Of a stretch of DNA of 64,000 bases, positions 7,853 through 14,322 are shown in pieces. Each line of letters opens with the position of its first letter. The first letter of the stretch is position 1. A model generated the notes under the pieces. That model was not told the origin of the DNA, made no database searches, and saw only the letters and a program-made list of their open reading frames with translations. Source of the DNA: Pseudomonas sputi (GTDB lineage: Bacteria > Pseudomonadota > Gammaproteobacteria > Pseudomonadales > Pseudomonadaceae); contig NZ_BQHI01000003.1 of NCBI RefSeq assembly GCF_021603585.1, positions 124,001 through 188,000 of the forward strand. Reading direction: 5' to 3'. The position numbers and the translations under genes were made by a program.

Positions 7853-8719
7853 ATGAAAAAGTTTTTCAGCCTGCTCGCGACCCTGCTGGTGCTGGCCCTG
7901 GCGCTGTGGATCGGCCGCACGTTGTGGGAGCACTACATGAACACCCCGTGGACCCGCGACGGCCGGGTCCGTGCCGATATCATCAACGTCGCCGCCGACG
8001 TCACCGGTGAAGTGGTCGACGTGCCGGTACGTGACAACCAGTTGGTGAAGAAAGGTGATCTGCTGATGCAGATCGACCCCGAGCACTACCGCCTGGCGGT
8101 GAAACAGGCGCAGTCGCTGGTGGCTTCGCGCAAGGCCACGTGGGAGATGCGCAAGGTCAACGCCCACCGCCGTGCCGACCTCGACAACCTGGTGATCTCC
8201 AAGGAAAACCGCGACGACGCCAGCAACATCGCCGACTCGGCGCTGGCCGATTACCAACAGGCCCAGGCACAACTGGAAGCCGCCGAACTCAACCTCAAGC
8301 GCACCGAAGTGCGCGCCGCTGTGGACGGCTACGTGACCAACCTCAACGTCCATCGTGGCGACTACGCGCGCATCGGCGAAGCGAAAATGGCCGTGGTCGA
8401 CATGAACTCGTTCTGGGTCTACGGCTTCTTCGAAGAAACCAAACTGCCCCATGTGCGGGTCGGCGACAAAGCCGACATGCAGCTGATGAGCGGCGAAGTC
8501 CTCAAGGGCCACGTGGAGAGCATTTCCCGCGGCATCTACGACCGCGACAACCCGGAAAGCCGCGAGCTGATCGCCGATGTGAACCCGACCTTCAACTGGG
8601 TGCGCCTGGCGCAACGGGTGCCGGTGCGGATTCACATTGATGAAGTGCCGGAAGGTGTGCTGCTGGCGGCGGGGATTACCTGCACGGTGGTGGTGAAGCA
8701 GGACGCAGTAGATAACTGA
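7853..8719 (+). CDS. HlyD/EmrA-type periplasmic adaptor (AaeA-like)
   Basis: The 288-residue membrane-fusion protein has one N-terminal membrane helix (residues 4-21), a barrel/lipoyl region (NVAADVTGEVVDVPV at about 45-60), a short alpha-hairpin (about 85-150) and the second lipoyl half (TEVRAAVDGYVTNLNVHRGD). It links the FUSC pump to the NodT-type outer-membrane channel encoded by the same operon. It starts 10 bases after the DUF1656 gene and ends the operon; a REP-like palindrome follows. Confidence 0.9.
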   Translation: MKKFFSLLATLLVLALALWIGRTLWEHYMNTPWTRDGRVRADIINVAADVTGEVVDVPVRDNQLVKKGDLLMQIDPEHYRLAVKQAQSLVASRKATWEMRKVNAHRRADLDNLVISKENRDDASNIADSALADYQQAQAQLEAAELNLKRTEVRAAVDGYVTNLNVHRGDYARIGEAKMAVVDMNSFWVYGFFEETKLPHVRVGDKADMQLMSGEVLKGHVESISRGIYDRDNPESRELIADVNPTFNWVRLAQRVPVRIHIDEVPEGVLLAAGITCTVVVKQDAVDN

Positions 8720-8732
8720 CAGACTGCGTTGT

Positions 8733-8764
8733 AGCCATTCGCGAGCCTGCTCGCGATTGGGACG
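8733..8764. repeat. REP-type palindrome
   Basis: The core ATTCGCGAGCCTGCTCGCGA contains the complementary arms TCGCGAG and CTCGCGA around CC TG, typical of the Pseudomonas REP elements. It lies in the short convergent gap after the adaptor gene and may act as a mild terminator or mRNA stabiliser. Confidence 0.65.
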
Positions 8765-8793
8765 ACTCGCTTTTACGAGCAAGTATTCAGCTT

Positions 8794-9192
8794 CTACTCG
8801 CTGCAAAACGTCTCGTGCAGATGCCGCCAGATCACCCGCCCGGATTCGGCTTTTTCAAACACTACGGTTGAACGCCGATCCGTGTGCAACCCGCCCGCAT
8901 CGGTCTGCTGTTCGCGGTAACTCACCGTCGCACCACCTTCATGCAAGGCAATCCCCGTAAGCTCACCGAGTTCGATGCGGAACCCGCTCTTCTTCCCGCC
9001 CGCCATTTGAAACAACGCGCGCAAGGCTTCGAAATCCAGCACGCGTCCCAGTGGCGTCACCATGGAAAACCGTGGCGAAAAACGCGTCAGCAATTGCTCC
9101 AGCGCTGCCTCGTCTTCCTCCACCGCAAACCATCGCTCGATGGCCTCATGGGCCTGGATCACTTCGTCAAAATAGTCGGCGTAGTCAGTCAT
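8794..9192 (-). CDS. SnoaL/DUF4440-like protein
   Basis: The 132-residue cytosolic protein has the alpha+beta cone pattern of the NTF2/SnoaL superfamily: an N-terminal helix (YFDEVIQAHEAIERWF), a central RFSMVTPLGRVLDFEAL stretch and strands such as ATVSYREQQTD and GRVIWRHLHETF. Members include small enzymes and ligand-binding proteins, so no reaction can be assigned. Its ATG overlaps the stop of the upstream MFS gene (ATGA, 4 bp), so the two are one transcription unit and may act on the same compound. Confidence 0.65.
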   Translation of the reverse strand: MTDYADYFDEVIQAHEAIERWFAVEEDEAALEQLLTRFSPRFSMVTPLGRVLDFEALRALFQMAGGKKSGFRIELGELTGIALHEGGATVSYREQQTDAGGLHTDRRSTVVFEKAESGRVIWRHLHETFCSE

Positions 9193-10559
9193 GTGGATTT
9201 TTCCTGAAGGTGAGGTGCGCGCAGAAGACTGAGCACTGTCGTCGAGTCGAAACGCAGCACGGCGGCCATCGGCAACAGCGTGAGCAGTGCAGCGGCGAGA
9301 AAGCAGTGTTGGAAGCCGTTGGAACCCAAGGCGCCCAGCAATGAGCTGAGCAGCGCCGCGCCGAGGCAGAAACCGAGCTGCCGATTAATGTTCCACAGGG
9401 CGCTGGAGTGGCCCATTTTCTCCGGCGTGATGCCGACGAACGCCAGGGTCTGCGCAGTCACGCTGCACAGGCTGCCGCCCAGCCCCATCAAGGCGTAGGC
9501 GAGGGTCAACGGGCCGCTGGCGGGCTGGTCGATCTGCATCAGCACGACAATGCCCAGGGATTGCAGCAGCATGCCGGCGATCAGCAACGGCTTGGGGCCG
9601 GTCCGGTTGAAACAGCGTTTGCCCAGCATGATCGCCACACCCGAGGCCGCCGCCCAGGCCAGCATCAGCGCCCCGATTTGCACCGCGCTGAAGCCGAGGT
9701 CGTGCAGGTACAGCACGGCGATCATGTGAGTGCCGGTGAAGATGCCGGGCACGCACAGGTAGATCAGCATCGCCAGACGCAATGACGGGTTCTTGATCAG
9801 TTGCAGATCAAGCACCGCACCCGGTTTGTTCCAGCCATCGCGCAGGTAGATGCACACCGTCATGACGCTGAGCAGCAGGACACCACCCGCGATATGGCGG
9901 GTGGCCGGGGCGCTCGCCAGACTGACGGCGATCAGCAACAGACACAGCGCGGACGCCGCCAGCAGCAGGCCGCGTGCGTCCAGTGCCGGGCGTTCACTCG
10001 CAGCCTGATCCGCTTTCAAGCAGCGCAGGCCCAGACCGAAAGCGAAAAGCGCCACCGGCAGGTTCAAGTAGAAAATCCAGCGCCACGACAACGCCTCGAC
10101 GATCAGACCACCCGCCGCCGGCGACAGCGCCGGCACCATCAGCGCCACGAGCAAAACCACCCCCGTGAAGTGCGCACGTTGTGTCGCCGGAAACTCTCGA
10201 TAAGCCAATGCCTGACCGACCGGCAACAACAGCCCGCCACCCAGCCCTTGCAGCAGTCGCCAGCCGATCAGGCTTTCAATCGATCCGGCCTGAGCGATCA
10301 GCCCGGAGGCGATCCCGAACAGCAGCAGCGAACCGAGAATCAGCCGTCGCTCGCCGACCCGTGCAGCCAGCCACACACTCATCGGAATGATCAGCGTCAG
10401 CCCGAGCATGTAGGCGTTGGTGATCCAGGCCAGTTGCGTCACCGAGGCGTGCAACTGCGCGGCGATGTCCGGGTACGCAATGCTGGCGGCGAACATGTTC
10501 AGCAGGTCGAGGGCGAACCCCAACAGATACACCAGCGCAACTTTCGAGCGATAGGCCAT
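9189..10559 (-). CDS. MFS drug/solute exporter, DHA2-like
   Basis: The 456-residue membrane protein has regularly spaced hydrophobic helices throughout. It carries the family's first-loop motif region (WLAARVGERRLILGSLLLFG) and an antiporter-type motif C (GLIVEALSWRWIFYLNLPVAL after PALSPAAGG), typical of the EmrB/QacA drug:H+ antiporters. It is slightly shorter than 14-helix members. It is cotranscribed with the SnoaL-like gene (4-bp overlap) and diverges from a LysR gene at 10669, which probably controls it through the palindrome in the shared promoter region. The substrate is unknown. Confidence 0.85.
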   Translation of the reverse strand: MAYRSKVALVYLLGFALDLLNMFAASIAYPDIAAQLHASVTQLAWITNAYMLGLTLIIPMSVWLAARVGERRLILGSLLLFGIASGLIAQAGSIESLIGWRLLQGLGGGLLLPVGQALAYREFPATQRAHFTGVVLLVALMVPALSPAAGGLIVEALSWRWIFYLNLPVALFAFGLGLRCLKADQAASERPALDARGLLLAASALCLLLIAVSLASAPATRHIAGGVLLLSVMTVCIYLRDGWNKPGAVLDLQLIKNPSLRLAMLIYLCVPGIFTGTHMIAVLYLHDLGFSAVQIGALMLAWAAASGVAIMLGKRCFNRTGPKPLLIAGMLLQSLGIVVLMQIDQPASGPLTLAYALMGLGGSLCSVTAQTLAFVGITPEKMGHSSALWNINRQLGFCLGAALLSSLLGALGSNGFQHCFLAAALLTLLPMAAVLRFDSTTVLSLLRAPHLQEKST

Positions 10560-10634
10560 GGCAGCTTCCCTGTGATGAGGCGTGCAGGGTAGGGCGCATG
10601 GGGCGATAGAAATACGCCGGTTTGGCTGCTAGTT

Positions 10635-10653
10635 TGTCAAAAATATTTTGACA
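10635..10653. promoter_or_regulatory. Palindromic operator candidate for the LysR gene and MFS operon
   Basis: TGTCAAAAATATTTTGACA is a perfect 8-3-8 inverted repeat ending 15 bases before the LysR start codon and 76 bases from the MFS start. It contains the T-N11-A arrangement of LysR boxes. Its position suggests autoregulation together with control of the divergent exporter. Confidence 0.65.
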
Positions 10654-10668
10654 GGGAGTGCAGCGAAC

Positions 10669-11556
10669 ATGGTTAGCCTGGATCGATTCGATACCTTCAA
10701 AGCCGTGGTCGAGGCGGGCTCGCTGACCGCTGCCGCCGATACGCTGGGGCAAACGCGGGCGGTGGTGAGCTTCAACCTCAAGCGACTGGAAGAAGAGTTG
10801 GGCGTCACCCTGCTCACCCGAAACACCCGGCAACTGGCCCTGACCGATGCCGGTGAACGTTTTTATCGACGTTGCCTGCGTACCCTGGACGAAGCGCGGC
10901 TGGCGATCGAAGAAGCACGTTCGGAACACTCGCAACTCAAGGGCACGCTGCGCATCACCACGACCGTGGAGTTCGCGCTGGCTCAGGTGGTGCCGGCGCT
11001 GGAGGTGTTTCGACAGCAGCAGCCGCAACTGAATATTCACCTGTCCACGTCCTCAACCCACGCCGATCTGATCTCCGAACGGTTTGACATGGCGATCCGC
11101 CTGGGCCGCATGCACGACTCCAATCTGCGGGCGGTGCAGTTGTCGACGTTCGAAGTGTTTGCCGTGGCGGCGCCGGGGCTGGTCGAGGGCTTTGCGCCGG
11201 TAGACAAGCTGGCTGTGCTGGAATCGATGCCGACACTGGGACATGGGCGAGTGCCGGAAATGACGGTCACCGATCCGGTCGGCACCGAACATTTCTACCA
11301 GCCGAAACCGGGAACCATCGCCATCGTCGAGGACAACTCCGCGACCCTGCGTGCCTTTGCGCTGACCGGGCAGGGCGTGGCGATTCTGCCGCAGTGGCTG
11401 ATTCAGGAAGACCTCGATGCGGGGCGATTACAACGCCTGTTGCCGGATTACCGTTTCGCCCAGCAAGGCGTGTATGCGCTGTACCCGGACACCCGGCACC
11501 TGCCGCTGAAGGTGCGGGCGTTCATTGATTTCATGAAAGAGTGGGGCCAGGTGTGA
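10669..11556 (+). CDS. LysR-family transcriptional regulator
   Basis: The 295-residue regulator has an N-terminal helix-turn-helix (residues 1-60: FKAVVEAGSLTAAADTLGQT, VVSFNLKRLEEELGV) and a substrate-binding-like effector domain (GTLRITTTVEFALAQVV ...). The ATG at 10669 is favoured over an in-frame TTG at 10648 because GGGAG lies 9 bases before it and because the TTG falls inside the operator palindrome. Its divergent neighbour is the MFS/SnoaL-like operon, the likely target. Confidence 0.85.
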   Translation: MVSLDRFDTFKAVVEAGSLTAAADTLGQTRAVVSFNLKRLEEELGVTLLTRNTRQLALTDAGERFYRRCLRTLDEARLAIEEARSEHSQLKGTLRITTTVEFALAQVVPALEVFRQQQPQLNIHLSTSSTHADLISERFDMAIRLGRMHDSNLRAVQLSTFEVFAVAAPGLVEGFAPVDKLAVLESMPTLGHGRVPEMTVTDPVGTEHFYQPKPGTIAIVEDNSATLRAFALTGQGVAILPQWLIQEDLDAGRLQRLLPDYRFAQQGVYALYPDTRHLPLKVRAFIDFMKEWGQV

Positions 11557-11577
11557 GCCTGCTCGCAATAAGGGCGA

Positions 11578-12576
11578 TCAGTAGAACTTGTTAACCACTA
11601 GCAGGCCGGACTCGATGATTTCGTCAACAGATAACGCTTCATCTTCCATGAGGCTGACGATCCGTTGGTCATTCGCGATGTTTGCGCCGGGTAATTTCAG
11701 CTGAGCGGCCCGATTGATCACGATGTAGCCGATCACATGATCGGGGCCTTTAGTGAACGGCAACTCCTTGGCTTGATGCACCGCCTGCTTTACGTAGTCG
11801 TAGCGCTCGGCGGATGAAAGACCTTTGAACGTATCCGGATAGTTTTGATAGACCTGAGCGGAGTAGCGAGCGACGTCTTCTTCCCGTTCCTCGGCTTGCA
11901 TGGCTGCCTTGCTGGTGACCTGAGCGGCAAGTTCTGCGAAGCGCTTTTCACCCTCTGCAATCTGCATCGGGGTCATTCGGGTTTTGAGCGTGTCAGCGGC
12001 CTGGGCGTCATCTGCATTGGCCATAACTCTGGTCCAGGCATAGGCATCAGTCAGGTTGCCCCGTTCTTTGTATTGCTTGATCAGCTCCTTTTGGGCTTCG
12101 GGATAACCGTGCAACGAAGAACGTTCCAGCCAGCGAAGGGCGATTGCGGGGTCTTTTCTTACTCCATAGGTGCCATACTCGAACACCTCATATATGCCGT
12201 ACTCCGCGCACCAGTCATTTTGGATGGCCGCGTAAGCCGTGTAGTTGAAAGCAGTGGTACTACTTTGCTCGCTGGTTAGATCGTCCTCCTCGTGAACCAT
12301 TCTGGAGAGATAGCAAAGCGCACGAGGGTGTTTTGGCGCAGCCATGACCAGGCAGGTTTTGGCTTTTTTATATTCTCGGTCTTCATACAACAGCAGACCT
12401 GTGCCAAACAGAATGTCGCTGCTCATTTGCATGTCGCAGTACTCGTTGGCAGTAACTTTCGGCAAAACGCTCTGCTGGGTCAGTTTCGGTAGTGTGTCGT
12501 TGAGGGACGGTTCCTGAATAACGCAACCGGACAGCACCGTGAGCAATGCGAGAGGCAGTACATAGGAGACTTTCAA
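11578..12576 (-). CDS. Sel1-repeat lipoprotein of unknown function
   Basis: From a TTG at 12576, with AGGAAA 7 bases upstream, the frame encodes 332 residues beginning with a lipoprotein signal (VSYVLPLALLTVLSGC, Cys18). A longer version from an upstream ATG at 12636 would bury the signal peptide, so TTG is preferred. The body holds at least one clear Sel1/TPR-like unit (GVRKDPAIALRWLERSSLHG, then YPEAQKELIKQYKERG) and is otherwise helical and charged. A periplasm-facing lipoprotein with a protein-interaction role is likely, but no partner is indicated by neighbouring genes. Codon use is slightly more AT-rich than that of its neighbours. Confidence 0.65.
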   Translation of the reverse strand: MKVSYVLPLALLTVLSGCVIQEPSLNDTLPKLTQQSVLPKVTANEYCDMQMSSDILFGTGLLLYEDREYKKAKTCLVMAAPKHPRALCYLSRMVHEEDDLTSEQSSTTAFNYTAYAAIQNDWCAEYGIYEVFEYGTYGVRKDPAIALRWLERSSLHGYPEAQKELIKQYKERGNLTDAYAWTRVMANADDAQAADTLKTRMTPMQIAEGEKRFAELAAQVTSKAAMQAEEREEDVARYSAQVYQNYPDTFKGLSSAERYDYVKQAVHQAKELPFTKGPDHVIGYIVINRAAQLKLPGANIANDQRIVSLMEDEALSVDEIIESGLLVVNKFY

Positions 12577-12739
12577 ACGGTTTTCCTGATCTGGATGGGA
12601 GCTTATGAACAGAGCTCGCGTCAGGCAGGTCAACAAAGCAGCGACCGTTCCGGGAGGGAACAGTCGGGAGGGGGAGATGAATGTTCAGCAATTCCCTTGC
12701 CTGGATGCTTGCCCCGGCGACTCCATGCGCTAGCGGGTT

Positions 12740-12766
12740 CACTTGAAGCGTCGGACGCTTCAAGTG
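12740..12766. repeat. Perfect 13-bp inverted repeat
   Basis: CACTTGAAGCGTC and GACGCTTCAAGTG flank a single G. It lies between the end of the SDR gene and the start of the Sel1 lipoprotein gene, both on the minus strand. No T-run follows on either strand, so it is not a standard terminator; it could be a 3' stabilising hairpin or a protein-binding site. Confidence 0.7.
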
Positions 12767-12815
12767 CGAGGCATTCTACTTAGATCGACCGAATTGGCAA
12801 TTTCACCGCTTGTAA

Positions 12816-13640
12816 TCAAAGTTGCCCGCGCAACCCGAAGCGCTTCATCAACGTCGACTCCAGCAACCCTTTCGGCAGCAAGGTCGCCAGTAATGGCAAC
12901 GCCCGGCTGCCATTGCCGATGCGGATCAGCCGTGGCGGCTTGCTCTGCTGCACAGCCTTGAGAAGCTCGGCGGCAAAGTCGCTGGCCGGCGTCGGTTTGT
13001 CCTGCGAGGCCTTGGCCCGCGCCCGAATGCCTTCACGCAACGGAAACCACGGCGATTGTTCGTTGATCAGTTGTTCGGCCTCATGCCCGGCATTCCTGGC
13101 GAAGCTGGACTGGATCGCCCCCGGCTGCACCTCCATCACGCGAACCCCGAACGGCGCCAGCTCCATGCGCAACGCATCGCTCAACGCGTGCACCGCCGCT
13201 TTCGACGCGCAATAGGCGCCGGCGAACGGGGTGACCAAAACTCCGGAGACGCTGCCGACATTCACCACCAGTCCCTTCGCCCGGCGCAGCACCGGGAACA
13301 GCGCACGGGTCACGCCGACAATCGAAAACACGTTGGTTTCGAACTGGCGCTGCATGGCCGCCACACCGCCGTCGAGCAGCGGCCCCATGGCGCCGTAGCC
13401 GGCATTGTTGATCAGCACGTCGAGGCCGCCGTGTTGCTGGTTGATTCGCTCGGCGAGTTGTTCCAGCGCAGCGTGGTCATTGACGTCGAGCTGCACCGCC
13501 GTGAACCCGGCGGCGCCGAGTGCCGCGACATCTTCAGCCTTGCGCGCACTGGCCCAGACCTCGTAGCCGGCGCCTTTGAAGGCATCGGCGAGGGCGCGGC
13601 CGATGCCGCTGGAACAACCGGTAATCAACGCAACAGGCAT
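12816..13640 (-). CDS. Short-chain dehydrogenase/reductase
   Basis: This 274-residue classical SDR has the cofactor motif TGCSSGIG (residues 7-14), NNAG (78-81) and the catalytic residues Tyr143 and Lys147 in YCASK, with Ser130/132 in VGSVSG. An ATG at 13640 follows AAGGAAC at 6 bases and starts directly at the Rossmann strand, so it is preferred to an ATG 18 bases upstream. The gene lies 34 bases after a small membrane-protein gene, probably in one operon. The substrate cannot be read from the sequence. Confidence 0.85.
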   Translation of the reverse strand: MPVALITGCSSGIGRALADAFKGAGYEVWASARKAEDVAALGAAGFTAVQLDVNDHAALEQLAERINQQHGGLDVLINNAGYGAMGPLLDGGVAAMQRQFETNVFSIVGVTRALFPVLRRAKGLVVNVGSVSGVLVTPFAGAYCASKAAVHALSDALRMELAPFGVRVMEVQPGAIQSSFARNAGHEAEQLINEQSPWFPLREGIRARAKASQDKPTPASDFAAELLKAVQQSKPPRLIRIGNGSRALPLLATLLPKGLLESTLMKRFGLRGQL

Positions 13641-13674
13641 GGCGCGTTCCTTGTGCAAAAGAGTGGGGGAGGGC

Positions 13675-14139
13675 TCAGTCGGAGAAACTACCCTGCAATC
13701 GCTCGGCGCGAAACTCCAGGGTTTGCGGGCGATAGCCAGATCGCAACGGTGGCATCGGCAGGCAGTCTTCCCAACTGCCGCCGGCCTGCAATTCGCCGGG
13801 GCCGCGGTAACGTGGGGCGGCGTATTGATTGTCGGCCAGATTCACCGTGTCGCCCGGCGCATACGCCGCAATGCGCCAGCGCAGTTCGGTCAGCGGCACG
13901 TCGTTGCCATTGTTCATCCTGAGCAGCAGCGGGCGGTCGGCAGGGCAGTGTTCGGGGGCATACACGATGCGCAATTCAAGGCGCGCCAGTTGCTTGACCT
14001 CGCGGTTGTCCAGCCACACCACCCACATCGCCACCAGCCCCAGGCCCACGGCGGCGGCCATGGACACCGGCAAGGCCTTGGCCGGGTAGCGCAGCAGCAG
14101 GATCAGCCAGGTAACGACCAGCAAGACGCCGATAAACAT
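13675..14139 (-). CDS. Small two-helix membrane protein
   Basis: The 154-residue protein starts MFIGVLLVVTWLILLLRYPAKALPV and has two membrane helices (about residues 1-17 and 24-42). A periplasmic beta-rich domain follows (LELRIVYAPEHCPADRPLLL, LTELRWRIAAYAPGD, SWEDCLPMPP). Two cysteines (CPAD and DCLP) could form a disulfide. Homologues in Pseudomonas are conserved but uncharacterised, sometimes loosely labelled as multidrug transporters, which this topology does not support. It precedes the SDR gene in a likely operon. Confidence 0.6.
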   Translation of the reverse strand: MFIGVLLVVTWLILLLRYPAKALPVSMAAAVGLGLVAMWVVWLDNREVKQLARLELRIVYAPEHCPADRPLLLRMNNGNDVPLTELRWRIAAYAPGDTVNLADNQYAAPRYRGPGELQAGGSWEDCLPMPPLRSGYRPQTLEFRAERLQGSFSD

Positions 14140-14224
14140 GTTCGAACGCTCCTTGAACTTGTGCTCACCATCCTACCGAAGGGGCGCGGGAATGGACATT
14201 CGCGGATTGAGTGAAGGGGCCATC

Positions 14225-14322
14225 GGTCGGGACTGTAGTTTCTGACAGTAGCCGAACGAGCGCCGAGCTTGCTCAGATACCCGAGGTACAAAGAAGGCCG
14301 GTCGCGCGGGGAAGCACGGTTA
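14225..14322 (+). repeat. rhs leader, copy 1 of a duplicated ~97-bp segment
   Basis: The segment starting GGTCGGGACTGTAGTTTCTG and running to the first rhs start codon is repeated at 17381-17476 with scattered changes. It contains CTGT...ACAG arms near its start and presumably the translation signal (GGGGAAG). Its duplication marks the left edge of the tandem duplication unit. Confidence 0.85.

Noticed and set aside
12577-12636. ATG at 12636 as start of the Sel1-repeat lipoprotein
   Set aside because: It would put 20 residues before the lipoprotein signal peptide; the TTG at 12576 has AGGAAA at the right distance.
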